Shown one piece after another: positions 1 to 8,563 of a stretch of DNA of 64,000 nt. Each line of letters starts with the position of its first letter. Position 1 is the stretch's first letter. The notes beneath the pieces are model-generated. The model saw nothing but the letters and a program-made list of their open reading frames with translations, made no database searches and was not told where the DNA came from. Origin of the DNA: Methylobacterium tardum (GTDB taxonomy: Bacteria; Pseudomonadota; Alphaproteobacteria; Rhizobiales; Beijerinckiaceae). The DNA is taken from positions 2,636,001 through 2,700,000 of the forward strand of contig NZ_CP097484.1 in assembly GCF_023546765.1 (NCBI RefSeq). The letters run 5' to 3'. A program made the position numbers and the translations under genes.

Positions 1-826
1 TCGCCAGCGCCTCCAGGGCGGCGGCGGCCGAGGCCGGGGGCAGGCCCGTGGTGTAGACGAAGCTGCGGGCGCGGCTCGTCAGCAGCTCGATCACCGGGCG
101 CGAGGCGCAGAGGTAGCCGCCGTAGGAGCCCAGCGCCTTCGACAGGGTTCCCATCTCGAGCGGCGCCCGCGGCCCGTCCTCGACCACCCCGATCCCGTGC
201 GCGTCGTCGACCAGCGTCCAGGCGTCGAAATCCTGCGCGACGCCCAGGATGTCGCCGAGCGGCGCCCGGTCGCCGTCCATGCTGAACACCCGCTCGGTGA
301 GCACGAGGGCGCGTCCATGCTGGGCGCGGTGCTCGGCGAGCGTCCGCGCGAGGTCGCCGGGATCGTTGTGGCGGAAGGTCAGCACCCGCGCCCCGGAGAG
401 CCGCGCCCCGGCCCACATGCAGGCATGGGAGAGGTCGTCCAGCAGGACGAGGTCGCCCCGCCCGGCGAGCGCCGGGGTGATGCCGAGATTGGCGAGATAG
501 CCGCTGCCGAAGACCAGGGCGGCCTCGGCGCCCTTGTGGCGCGCGAGCCCCGCCTCCAGCGCGCCGAGATACGGATGATCGCCGGTCACGAGCCGTGAGC
601 CGCCGGCGCCCGCGCCGTGGGCCGCGACCGCCGCCTGGGCGGCGGCGATCACGCGGGGATGGTGCGAGAGGCCGAGATAGTCGTTGCAGGAGAACGACAC
701 GAGCGTCCGGCCGCCGCGCGCCGCCGCGGCGCCGGGGCCGCGCTCGGTCGGCGTCAGGCGACGCCGCAGGCTGCCGGCTTCAAGGGCGTCGAGTTTCCCG
801 CGGGCGAAGGCGTCGAGGCTGTCCAT
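1..826 (-). CDS. bioF: 8-amino-7-oxononanoate synthase (BioF), 3' end cut by window edge
   Basis: This PLP enzyme condenses pimeloyl-ACP or pimeloyl-CoA with L-alanine to give 8-amino-7-oxononanoate, the first step of the biotin ring pathway. Translating the minus strand from the ATG at 826 gives about 275 uninterrupted residues that run off the left edge; the family is usually near 380 residues. Visible landmarks are SFSCNDYLGL near the N-terminus, GGSRLVTGDH, the Asp/His stretch LVDDAHGIGVVEDG that holds the cofactor ring, and TLSKALGSYGGY with the Schiff-base lysine. It lies 72 bp downstream of two small membrane genes on the same strand, and bioA lies beyond them on the opposite strand. 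The family call is firm; only the C-terminus is missing. Confidence 0.95.
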   Translation of the reverse strand, partial: MDSLDAFARGKLDALEAGSLRRRLTPTERGPGAAAARGGRTLVSFSCNDYLGLSHHPRVIAAAQAAVAAHGAGAGGSRLVTGDHPYLGALEAGLARHKGAEAALVFGSGYLANLGITPALAGRGDLVLLDDLSHACMWAGARLSGARVLTFRHNDPGDLARTLAEHRAQHGRALVLTERVFSMDGDRAPLGDILGVAQDFDAWTLVDDAHGIGVVEDGPRAPLEMGTLSKALGSYGGYLCASRPVIELLTSRARSFVYTTGLPPASAAAALEALA

Positions 827-898
827 TGGATGGGCGATGGGCCGCGCGCGTCGGCGGATGTCAAGGTGACCGGCCCTCCTCCCGTGGCCGCATGGGCG

Positions 899-1066
899 CT
901 AGCGACGTCTTCCTGGCCGCGGCACGCCTCCCCGCCCCTCGCCGGTTCCGATCGAGGTCGGGTCGCGATTCGACGGGCCCATCGTCGCCGACAGGTAGAT
1001 GAAGAGGCCGGCCGCCAGGGCGAGGATCGGCCCGAGGGCCATCAGATAAAGATCGGACCAGCTCAT
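899..1066 (-). CDS. small single-span membrane protein
   Basis: This is an unrecognised protein of 55 residues. It has one clear hydrophobic segment (about residues 8-26, LMALGPILALAAGLFIYL) followed by a polar Gly/Arg-rich tail. The ATG at 1066 was chosen because it overlaps the stop of the upstream small gene in an ATGA arrangement, which implies translational coupling. A longer reading upstream would run antiparallel inside that neighbour and is unlikely. The next gene downstream is bioF, 72 bp away, so the two small genes may be the front of the bioF transcript. No function can be given from sequence. Confidence 0.5.
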   Translation of the reverse strand: MSWSDLYLMALGPILALAAGLFIYLSATMGPSNRDPTSIGTGEGRGGVPRPGRRR

Positions 1067-1296
1067 TCCCGCAGGCTCCCGAGCAGGTATCGCGCTGTCA
1101 GATGTAGGATGCCGCCAACGGCAAGCCAAGCGAACGCGAACAGCGTGGTCGTGAATGCCCCGCGGGCGCCCGCGCCGGGCACGCCGAACGACACTGCGGC
1201 CAGCGGCGTGATGAAGCCGGCCGCGATCGACGCGACGGCCGTGCCGTTCAACGCCGTGGCCGAGAGTTTCGTGCGCTCATTGTGGATCAAGCTCAT
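1063..1296 (-). CDS. small two-span membrane protein
   Basis: This is an unrecognised protein of 77 residues. After a short polar start (MSLIHNERTKLSATALNGTA) it has two hydrophobic stretches, about residues 20-40 (VASIAAGFITPLAAVSFGV) and 48-66 (FTTTLFAFAWLAVGGILHL), ending in a basic tail. Its stop overlaps the start of the 55-residue membrane gene by 4 bp (ATGA), so the two are probably made together. It is divergent from bioA, whose start is about 80 bp away, so this gap should hold both promoters. Whether it has any link to biotin synthesis is unknown. Confidence 0.55.
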   Translation of the reverse strand: MSLIHNERTKLSATALNGTAVASIAAGFITPLAAVSFGVPGAGARGAFTTTLFAFAWLAVGGILHLTARYLLGSLRE

Positions 1297-1378
1297 CGCT
1301 GATGATGCGACCGGGAATCAGACCTCACGCTCCGGATCGTAGCGGATCCGTCGGTAGGCGGGAGCCATTGAGGCCTGC

Positions 1379-2680
1379 TTGACCGATGCTGCTCAAGCCG
1401 CGCATCCCCAGGTCATGGCGCTCGATTCGTCTCGCACCCATCTCTGGCGGCCCTACACCCAGATGCGCGTCGCCGCCCCGCCCCTGGAGGCGGTGGCCAC
1501 GCACGGCAGCCGCGTCGTGCTCGCCGACGGCCGCGAACTCGCCGACGGCATCGCCTCCTGGTGGACCGCGGTGCACGGATACAACCACCCGCACATAGCC
1601 GGCGCGGTGGCTGACCAGCTCGCGCGCATGCCCCACGTGATGTTCGGTGGCCTGACCCATGCGCCGGCCGAGCGGCTGGCGGCACGGCTGGCCGCGCTTC
1701 TGCCCGGCGACCTCGACCATGTCTTCCTCAGCGATTCGGGATCGGTGGCCGTGGAGGTCGCCCTGAAGATGGCCGCGCAGATGTGGCTCAACCGCGGCGT
1801 GAGCGGACGGACGAAGGTGCTGAGCTTCCGCGGCGGCTATCACGGCGACACGATGGGGGCGATGTCGGTCTGCGATCCCGAGGAGGGCATGCACCGCCGG
1901 TTCGGCGCCTACCTGCCGACGCAGCTGTTCTGCGACCTTCCGCGGACTCGGGTGCAGACCGAGGCGCTCGATGCGGCGCTGGCGGCGCATCGCGAGACCC
2001 TGGCGGCCGTGATCATCGAGCCACTGGTCCAGGGCGCGGGCGGGATGCGCACGCACCCCCCGGAGGTGCTCGCCACCGTGGCCCGGCTCGCCCGCGCCCA
2101 CGGTCTGCCGCTCATCGCCGACGAGATCTTCACCGGCTTCGGGCGCACCGGCACCCTGTTCGCCTGCGGGCAGGCCGGGATCGTGCCCGACATCCTGTGC
2201 CTGTCGAAGGCGCTCACCGGCGGCACGATGGCGCTCGCCGCCACGATCGCCCGCACGGAGGTGTTCGAGGCGTTCTGGTCCGACGATCCGGCGGCCGCGC
2301 TCATGCACGGGCCGACCTTCATGGCCAATCCCCTCGCCTGCGCGGCGGCCAATGCCAGCCTCGACCTGTTCGAGACCGAGCCGCGCCTGGATCAGGCCCG
2401 CGCCATCGAGGCCCGGCTGCGGGACGGTCTGTCGCCGCTGCGGCAGGTGCCCGGCGTGGCCGAGGTCCGGGTTCTCGGGGCGATCGGGGCGGTGCAGTTC
2501 GCGCGCCCGCCCGAACTCGCGCTCCTGAAGGCCCGGCTCCTCGACAGGGGCGTCTGGGTGCGGCCGTTCGGCGACATCGTCTACCTCACGCCGGCGCTCA
2601 CCATTCCGGGCGCCGATCTCGACCGGCTGATCGACGCGGTCGCGGCGGTCGTGACCGAGCAGGCTTCCGCAATGGCCTGA
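1379..2680 (+). CDS. bioA: adenosylmethionine-8-amino-7-oxononanoate aminotransferase (BioA)
   Basis: This class III PLP aminotransferase uses S-adenosylmethionine as amino donor to convert 8-amino-7-oxononanoate to 7,8-diaminononanoate in biotin synthesis. The N-terminal HLWRPYTQM is the BioA signature. GGYHGDTMG, IADEIFTGFGRTG (PLP-binding Asp) and CLSKALTGG (Schiff-base Lys) follow in the usual order, and the length of 433 residues is normal. The reading begins at a TTG (1379). An in-frame ATG at 1415 (MALDSSRTHLW) would give a 421-residue protein closer to typical BioA starts; neither has a strong ribosome binding site, so the start is uncertain. It is divergent from the small membrane pair and bioF. 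Confidence 0.95.
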   Translation: MTDAAQAAHPQVMALDSSRTHLWRPYTQMRVAAPPLEAVATHGSRVVLADGRELADGIASWWTAVHGYNHPHIAGAVADQLARMPHVMFGGLTHAPAERLAARLAALLPGDLDHVFLSDSGSVAVEVALKMAAQMWLNRGVSGRTKVLSFRGGYHGDTMGAMSVCDPEEGMHRRFGAYLPTQLFCDLPRTRVQTEALDAALAAHRETLAAVIIEPLVQGAGGMRTHPPEVLATVARLARAHGLPLIADEIFTGFGRTGTLFACGQAGIVPDILCLSKALTGGTMALAATIARTEVFEAFWSDDPAAALMHGPTFMANPLACAAANASLDLFETEPRLDQARAIEARLRDGLSPLRQVPGVAEVRVLGAIGAVQFARPPELALLKARLLDRGVWVRPFGDIVYLTPALTIPGADLDRLIDAVAAVVTEQASAMA

Positions 2681-2813
2681 CGTCGGATTGTTCCATCGAT
2701 GGGGTGCGGGCGCCGGACTCGGCTGCAACCCGGGACCGTTTCTGCCGTTGGGCCTACGGCTGAAGACGCGTGCGGCGGCCCGCGCGGCCGGACGCTGCCA
2801 GAGGGAGTACACA

Positions 2814-3203
2814 GTGGCGAGCGAGCAGACGGGTTCAAGCGGCGATCGGCCGGTCATCCTCCTCGTCGAGGACGAGGCGCTGACGATCATGGACCTCGGG
2901 GACGTTTTGGAGGAAGGCGGCTACGACACCGTTCAGTGCGCCTCCGCCGAGCGGGCGCTCAGCATCCTGCAGGCGCGCCCGGATATCTGCGGGCTGGTCA
3001 CCGACGTGCAGCTCTCGGGCAAGACGGACGGCTTCGACCTCGCCAGCTCGGTGGCGGAAGCGCGCCCGCAATTGCCGATCCTGATCGTCTCGGGGCGGGC
3101 GGCACCGGACCCGGCCCGCATGCCCGAGCACGCCGATTTCATCGCCCGGCCCTGCACGGGCGAGGATATCCTGGACCGGCTCCAGCGCCTCATGCACTGC
3201 TGA
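2814..3203 (+). CDS. single-domain response regulator (CheY-like REC protein)
   Basis: This is a stand-alone receiver domain of 129 residues with no output domain. Such proteins relay phosphate between histidine kinases and partners in the cytoplasm. The start is GTG at 2814, preceded by the purine-rich GAGGGAG about 7 bp upstream; longer upstream readings are not domain-like. Landmarks are the acidic cluster LLVEDEA near residue 17, the phospho-acceptor Asp64 in VTDVQLSG, and Ser/Gly in IVSGRAA. The normally invariant lysine of the last loop is Arg112 (IARPC), a conservative but unusual change. No kinase is next to it; its neighbours are bioA and a MarR gene. Confidence 0.85.
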   Translation: MASEQTGSSGDRPVILLVEDEALTIMDLGDVLEEGGYDTVQCASAERALSILQARPDICGLVTDVQLSGKTDGFDLASSVAEARPQLPILIVSGRAAPDPARMPEHADFIARPCTGEDILDRLQRLMHC

Positions 3204-3286
3204 ACGGCCGGCTGGTCCGGTCCCGTCATCGCAGCGTCACCGGTCGTCGCCACAGGGTCTGGGGCGGCCGGTGACGGGGGCGGACG

Positions 3287-3913
3287 GTGCAGATTCAGGA
3301 TCATCCGGCGGCCGCCGGCACGAACTCGGGCGCTCCGGTGGGCGACAAGCATAAACGCGATCGTCAGGATGGGGATGGGGCGACCCCGGATCTGTCCTCC
3401 AAGCGGATGCGGCCGCCGGGCGTCCGCTCCATCGGCTGGGCGCTCGTGCAGGCGGCGCGCCTGCACCGAGCCCGCACCGGCGACCGGCTGGCCAAGCTCG
3501 GCCTGTTCGCCGGGCAGGAGCAGGTGGTTCAGGCTCTGGCCGCGGCCGGCACGATGACCATGGGCGACCTCGCGGCGCTGCTGCGCGTGCGACCCCCCAC
3601 CGCCTCGAAGACCGTGACCCGGCTCGCCGCCCTCGGCATCGTCGAGCGCCGGGCCGAGTCGGGCGACGGCCGCGTGGTGCGGGTCCAGCTCACCGAGGCG
3701 GGCTTGGCGAAGGCCGAGGCGATCGAGCGGATCCAGGAGGAGGTCGAGGCCGAGCTGCTCGACCATCTCGACAAGACCGACCGTCGCCGTCTCCGCAAGC
3801 TCCTGCGCAAGGCCGCCCGCGGTCTGGCGGAGGCGGCGGGTGCGTCCGGTCAGGTGACCGAGGCCGACGCCGAGATCGAGGCCGAGGACGAGACGGAGGG
3901 GCTGCCGGCCTGA
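3287..3913 (+). CDS. MarR family transcriptional regulator
   Basis: This is a winged-helix regulator of 208 residues. The core (about residues 45-180) shows the MarR pattern: a dimerisation helix, a helix-turn-helix around MGDLAALLRVRPPTASKTV, and a wing near RRAESGDGRVVRVQLTEAG, followed by an amphipathic C-terminal helix. About 45 polar residues precede the domain and about 30 acidic residues follow it, both probably disordered. The GTG at 3287 has only a weak ribosome binding site, and an ATG at 3407 just before the domain is a possible start. The ligand and targets cannot be told from sequence. It stands alone, with a 419-bp gap after it. Confidence 0.85.
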   Translation: MQIQDHPAAAGTNSGAPVGDKHKRDRQDGDGATPDLSSKRMRPPGVRSIGWALVQAARLHRARTGDRLAKLGLFAGQEQVVQALAAAGTMTMGDLAALLRVRPPTASKTVTRLAALGIVERRAESGDGRVVRVQLTEAGLAKAEAIERIQEEVEAELLDHLDKTDRRRLRKLLRKAARGLAEAAGASGQVTEADAEIEAEDETEGLPA

Positions 3914-4332
3914 CCGGCGCCGCCAAGCCGGGCCGGCTCCGCGCCGCAGCGGCCAGACACCGCCGGCAGGATCGGCGTCCCACGCCGTCATTCCGGGACG
4001 CCGCAGGCGTGGCCGGACCCGAAGCGATCCACCGAAGGCAGGCCATCCGGAGCCGACGACGCGCCACGACATCGTGCGCCCGGCGAGTCTGGATTAACGG
4101 ACTCCGCTCGGCGGCCTTGGGGTGACGCGCCGAGACCGCGTCAGACGATCCGGCGTCGAAGCCATCGGACCCGCATATCGCGGTGCTCGACCGATCCGAT
4201 CGCCCCTCCGCCAAGCACCCCTTGTTGCAACGATGTAACGTTTCTTCACGCCATCGATGTCCGGCCGGATTGTCCCTTGCGTCGGATCAGAGCGCCAGAA
4301 CAATGAAACGATATAACACTCTGTGAGTCTCG
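3914..4332. other. intergenic region between marR and TonB receptor
   Basis: These 419 bp hold no credible gene. Around 3981-4025 there is a degenerate copy of the dispersed CGTCATTCCGGG repeat seen elsewhere in the window. The last 110 bp become AT-richer and carry two copies of a 14-bp motif annotated separately, so the promoter of the TonB receptor is probably here. No strong terminator follows the MarR gene. Confidence 0.6.
4226..4317 (+). promoter_or_regulatory. duplicated operator-like motif upstream of the ZnuD-like receptor
   Basis: TGCAACGATGTAAC (4226-4239) recurs as TGAAACGATATAAC (4304-4317), 12 of 14 bases identical and in the same orientation. The first copy extends into the imperfect palindrome GTTGCAACGATGTAAC, and the second contains TATAACA, a half-site shared with known Zur boxes. 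The second copy ends 15 bp before the ATG at 4333. Because the gene resembles zinc receptors, control by Zur or another metal repressor is the leading idea, but the match to a full Zur palindrome is poor. Confidence 0.4.
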
Positions 4333-6477
4333 ATGCCTCTCGCGCGCTCCTTCGGCTTCCTGGCCGGTACGGTCCTGTCCTCGACCGTCGGCATCGGCCT
4401 CATGGCCTCGTCCGCTGCGCGGGCGCAGCAAGCCGTCGCGCTCGACGAGATCAGCGTCACCAGTCCGAGCCCGATCCAGGCCCCACGCACGGCGCCGATT
4501 CCGGATCCCTCGGTACCGGTCGGGATCCTGCCGGTGGCGACCAACACGTTCTCGCCGGTCACCGTGGTGACGCAGGACCAGATCGCCCGCGACCAGCCGC
4601 GGACGCTGGGCGATGCCCTGTTCGATCGCCCGGGCATCTCCGGGACAACCTACGCGCCGGGCGCGGCGTCCCGCCCGATCATCCGGGGCCTCGACAACGC
4701 CCGCGTGCGCATCCAGGAGAACGGCATCGTCAATGGCGGCGTGTCGGATCTCGGCGAGGACCACGCGGTCCCGGTAAACCCGCTGGTCGCCGACCGGATC
4801 GAGGTGATCCGCGGCCCCGCAACCCTGCGCTACGGCTCGGGCGCCATCGGCGGCGTCGTCTCGGCCGACAACAATCGGGTGCCGACCTTCATCCCGGCGA
4901 ACGGGGTGCAGGGGCAGGTCACCAGCGGCTTCTCCAGCGTGGATAACGGCCGGCTCGGGGCGGCCACCGTGGATGCCGGCGGCGACGGCGTCGCGGTCCA
5001 TGCCGATGGGTTCCGGACCGCCAACGACAGCTACGCGATCCCCGGCGGGATCCAGCGCAACTCCTACAACGAGTCGCAGGGCGGCGCGGTCGGCATCTCG
5101 GCGATCGGCGACCGCGGCTTCGTCGGCATCTCCTTCAGCCATTACGACGCGGTCTACGCCATTCCCGGCGGGGTGGCCGAGCAGGATCGCACCCGGCTCA
5201 CCCCGAACCAGGACCGCGTCCTGTCCCGCGGCGAGTACCGCCCGCTCGACGGCCCGTTCGAGGTGATCCGCTATTGGGCGGGCTACTCGGTCTATCGCCA
5301 CAACGAGGTCGGCTTCGGCGAGGATGGGATCGAGGGCGTCCAGGCGATCTTCAAGAACCGCGAGGCGGAAGGCCGCCTGGAGCTCCAGCACGTCCCGGTC
5401 TTCACGGAGTTCGGCAAGCTGACCGGCGCGCTCGGCTTCCAGTCGGACCGGCGCGTGATCAACACGCAGCTCGAATCCTTCCTGCCCAAGACCGAGTCCC
5501 GCGCCAACGCGGTCTACCTGTTCGAGGAGCTGGAGCTCCGCCCCGGCACGCGGCTGCAGGCCGCCGGGCGCTACGAGGTCGACCGGCTGTCGAGCACGGC
5601 CGCCCAATTCCCCGCCGATTACGTGCCGGTCGACGGGGAGGAGCCGTTCCAATACGCGCGGACCCGGCGCTTCGCCCCGAAGAGCGCCAGCCTCGGCGCC
5701 CTGCAGGACCTGCCCTACGGGTTCGTGGCAAGCCTGACCGGCTCCTATGTCGAGCGCGGGCCGACCGGCTACGAGCTGTTCTCGCAGGGGCCGCACGACG
5801 CCACCGCGACCTTCGAGATCGGCAATCCGAATCTGAAGAAGGAGCGCGCCCGCACCCTTGAGGCCAGCATCCGGCGCGCGGAGGGACCGCTGCGCCTCGA
5901 CGCCACCGGCTACTACACGCGCTACACCGGCTTCATCTACCGCAACTACACGGGGCTCACCTGCGACGACGACTTCGCCTCCTGCGGCACCGGCACCGAA
6001 AACCGGCAGATCGTCTACCAGCAGCAGAACGCCACCTTCTACGGCGCCGAGATCATCGGCCAGTACGATCTCGTCCCGGTGGGCAACGGCTTCGCCGGGA
6101 TCGAGGCCCAGTTCGATTTCGTTCGCGCCAAGTTCGACGACGGCACCAACGTGCCGCGGATCCCGCCCTACCGCCTCGGCGGCGGCGTCTACCTGCGGGC
6201 CGACGGGTGGTTCGCCCGGGTGAACCTGCTCCACGCGTTCGACCATCTCGCAACCGCGGTGTTCGAGACCCCGACCCCAGGCTGGGACGACCTGCGCGCC
6301 GAGGTCAGCTACACCAAGGCCGTCGATCCAGCGGTGTACGGCGCGAGCGAGATCACCCTCGGACTCCAGGGCCGCAACCTGCTCAACGACGACATCCGCA
6401 ACTCGACCTCGTTCAAGAAGGACGAGATCCTGCTGCCCGGGCGGAACGTCCGGCTGTTCCTGACCGCGCGGTTCTAG
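4333..6477 (+). CDS. TonB-dependent outer-membrane receptor, ZnuD-like
   Basis: This is a 714-residue outer-membrane receptor that would import a ligand using TonB-ExbBD energy. A signal peptide of about 31 residues ends at ARA-QQ. A plug domain spans roughly 75-195 with RPIIRGLDNARVRIQENG, DLGEDHAVPVNP and RIEVIRGPATLRYGSGAIGG. The DHAVPV and LVADRIEVIRGPATL stretches are typical of ZnuD zinc/haem receptors. The rest is beta-barrel, ending in the terminal aromatic F (FLTARF) used by the BAM machinery. It is monocistronic. The paired upstream motif suggests metal-responsive control. The substrate (zinc most likely) is inferred from family resemblance only. Confidence 0.85.
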   Translation: MPLARSFGFLAGTVLSSTVGIGLMASSAARAQQAVALDEISVTSPSPIQAPRTAPIPDPSVPVGILPVATNTFSPVTVVTQDQIARDQPRTLGDALFDRPGISGTTYAPGAASRPIIRGLDNARVRIQENGIVNGGVSDLGEDHAVPVNPLVADRIEVIRGPATLRYGSGAIGGVVSADNNRVPTFIPANGVQGQVTSGFSSVDNGRLGAATVDAGGDGVAVHADGFRTANDSYAIPGGIQRNSYNESQGGAVGISAIGDRGFVGISFSHYDAVYAIPGGVAEQDRTRLTPNQDRVLSRGEYRPLDGPFEVIRYWAGYSVYRHNEVGFGEDGIEGVQAIFKNREAEGRLELQHVPVFTEFGKLTGALGFQSDRRVINTQLESFLPKTESRANAVYLFEELELRPGTRLQAAGRYEVDRLSSTAAQFPADYVPVDGEEPFQYARTRRFAPKSASLGALQDLPYGFVASLTGSYVERGPTGYELFSQGPHDATATFEIGNPNLKKERARTLEASIRRAEGPLRLDATGYYTRYTGFIYRNYTGLTCDDDFASCGTGTENRQIVYQQQNATFYGAEIIGQYDLVPVGNGFAGIEAQFDFVRAKFDDGTNVPRIPPYRLGGGVYLRADGWFARVNLLHAFDHLATAVFETPTPGWDDLRAEVSYTKAVDPAVYGASEITLGLQGRNLLNDDIRNSTSFKKDEILLPGRNVRLFLTARF

Positions 6478-6772
6478 GATTTGACGTCAAGCCGCTTGAT
6501 TGTGGTGTTGTCCGAGACGGGTGGATTTCGGCCTGTCTGCTTCCGGACGGGGTTGGCATCGAAGCGGGCATCGCTGTTTCGCCCGCTCTCTACTCTTCGC
6601 AGAAGCGTGGAGCGTCCGCTTGTCGGTTGCTTGGTGAAGCAGGGATCTACAGCAGGGACGGGCGGTCACGCTGCTGCTGCCAAGCCATGCAATCAGGAGT
6701 TATTTACGAACAAATTTCACGTGCCGTCATGAATTGGGCCGCATATTCCTCGCTATTCGAGGATGGTTCAAG

Positions 6773-8500
6773 ATGTTTAAGCGGCTCGCGGACCGCGTTT
6801 CACTGCGGCGTCAGATCAGCCTGCTCGCAGGCGCGATCAGTCTCGCGATCGTCGGCGTGACCACGATCGGATCCGCCCTGCTGGCGCGCGGGCAGGCCAC
6901 CGACATGGCCCAGAACGCCCTTTTGCAGGTCGCCCGGTCGATGGCCGATCGGCTCGATCAGGACATGGCCGAGCGTCTGCGGGAAATCCGCAACGTCGGT
7001 GCGTTTGAGCCGCTGCAGCCGCACTGGATGGAGAAGACCGGCAGCCTGCGCAAAGTCCTCGAGACGATGCAGAGGACGCTGCCGGATTACGCCTGGATCG
7101 GGTTTGCCGATCGCGACGGCCAAGTGCGTGCTTCCACCGGCGGCCTTCTTGAAGGAGCGAGCGTCAGCCAGCGCCCCTGGTTCATCAATGGCCTTCGGCA
7201 ATCCGCGGTCGAGGACGTGCACGCGGCGGCCTTGCTGGCATCCAAGCTTCCTCCCAACAGCGATGGCGCGCCGTTCCGGTTTGTGGATGTGGCCGTTCCG
7301 GTCATTGACGCCGCGGGCCGGACCCTCGGTGTTCTCGGCGCTCATCTCAGCTGGCGATGGGCCGACGTCGTCCGGCGCGAGGTGCTGTCGTCTCGCAGAC
7401 CCGAGCTGAAGGAGGACGTCATCGTCCTCGATCACACCGGACAGGTTCTGCTCGGATCGGAGCTCGGGGTGACCCCGTACACGGCCGCAGATCTCGCATC
7501 CGGCCATTTCATCGTCCACAGCGCTGAAGGCGATCGTCTCGCTACGGCCGCCGCCACGCGCGGACGGGGTGACTACCCGGGCCTGGGCTGGATCGTCGTC
7601 GCGCTGCAGCCGGTCGACACCGCACTGGCCGGGGCGAACCGTCTGACCGGCCTGATACTCCTGCTCGGGCTGTCCACGGCTGTACTGGGCATTGCTGCGA
7701 TCTGGTGGGTCGCGGCGCGCCTCTCCCGTCCCTTGACGCAGCTCACCGAGGCCGTCGACCGCATCGGCCGCGAGCCGGATGCGCGGATGACGCGCCATGT
7801 TCACGGCTCGCCCGAGGTCTTGCGTCTGTCTGCCTCGGTCAGATCGCTTCTGAGGCGCATTGGTACGGCTGAGGCGGATGCGCGCCTCATCGAGGCCGAG
7901 GCGACCAACGCAGTCAATGCCGCGGAGGACCGCGTCAGACGCATCGGGGCCGACCTCCATGCCATGCAGGTTCTGGCCGACACCGACGCGCTGACAGGCC
8001 TGCTCAACCGACGCGCGTTCCTGCCGTTGGCGAGCGACGCGATGAGCTACTTCAAGCGCTATCGGCGTGCGATCTGCATCCTGATGATCGACATCGATCA
8101 CTTCAAGCGCGTCAACGACCTGTACGGGCATGCCGCGGGCGACGAGGTCATCCGCCAAGTTGGACGCATCGTCAGCGAGGCGATCCGAACCACCGACAAG
8201 GTCGCGCGGTTCGGCGGCGAGGAGTTCGTGGTCCTGCTCCGCGAGACCGACCTGAAAGGCGCGGCCATCTTCGCGGACCGGATCCGACAGACGGTGGCAA
8301 ACACCGTGTTCGAGCCTGACGGTCCGTGTCTCAGGGCGACGATCAGCATCGGCATGGCCGAGGCTGAGTTCACCGACGGTGATGTCGACCACACGATCGA
8401 ACGGGCCGACCGCGCCCTCTATGCGGCCAAGTCTGGCGGGCGCAACTGCGTGCGCTCGTTCGAGGCGTCGAGAGCACCCGGCCTACGGGCGGCCGCGTAG
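6773..8500 (+). CDS. membrane diguanylate cyclase (sensor, HAMP, GGDEF)
   Basis: It makes c-di-GMP from two GTP. The ATG at 6773 was chosen for the GAGGATGG ribosome binding site just upstream; a TTG 39 bp earlier lacks one. The 575-residue protein has an N-terminal membrane helix (about 20-42), a periplasmic sensor region of Cache type with QRPWF (about 45-285), a second helix (about 292-315), a HAMP-like linker and a GGDEF domain (about 410-565). The active-site loop is GGEEF at residues 481-485. RTTD five residues before it is an intact inhibitory I-site, so product feedback is expected. It is followed 63 bp later by a REC-HD-GYP phosphodiesterase, a natural opposing partner. Confidence 0.92.
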   Translation: MFKRLADRVSLRRQISLLAGAISLAIVGVTTIGSALLARGQATDMAQNALLQVARSMADRLDQDMAERLREIRNVGAFEPLQPHWMEKTGSLRKVLETMQRTLPDYAWIGFADRDGQVRASTGGLLEGASVSQRPWFINGLRQSAVEDVHAAALLASKLPPNSDGAPFRFVDVAVPVIDAAGRTLGVLGAHLSWRWADVVRREVLSSRRPELKEDVIVLDHTGQVLLGSELGVTPYTAADLASGHFIVHSAEGDRLATAAATRGRGDYPGLGWIVVALQPVDTALAGANRLTGLILLLGLSTAVLGIAAIWWVAARLSRPLTQLTEAVDRIGREPDARMTRHVHGSPEVLRLSASVRSLLRRIGTAEADARLIEAEATNAVNAAEDRVRRIGADLHAMQVLADTDALTGLLNRRAFLPLASDAMSYFKRYRRAICILMIDIDHFKRVNDLYGHAAGDEVIRQVGRIVSEAIRTTDKVARFGGEEFVVLLRETDLKGAAIFADRIRQTVANTVFEPDGPCLRATISIGMAEAEFTDGDVDHTIERADRALYAAKSGGRNCVRSFEASRAPGLRAAA

Positions 8501-8563
8501 TGCGGCCGAGAGAAAGAGACGCATTGCACCGGAAGACAGAACAACGATGAAGCATGTTCCGCC

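Noticed and set aside
6481..6732. Possible 83-residue gene upstream of the diguanylate cyclase, and the TTGACGTCAA palindrome at 6481-6490
   Set aside because: The frame has no ribosome binding site or family, and the palindrome alone is too short to call an operator.
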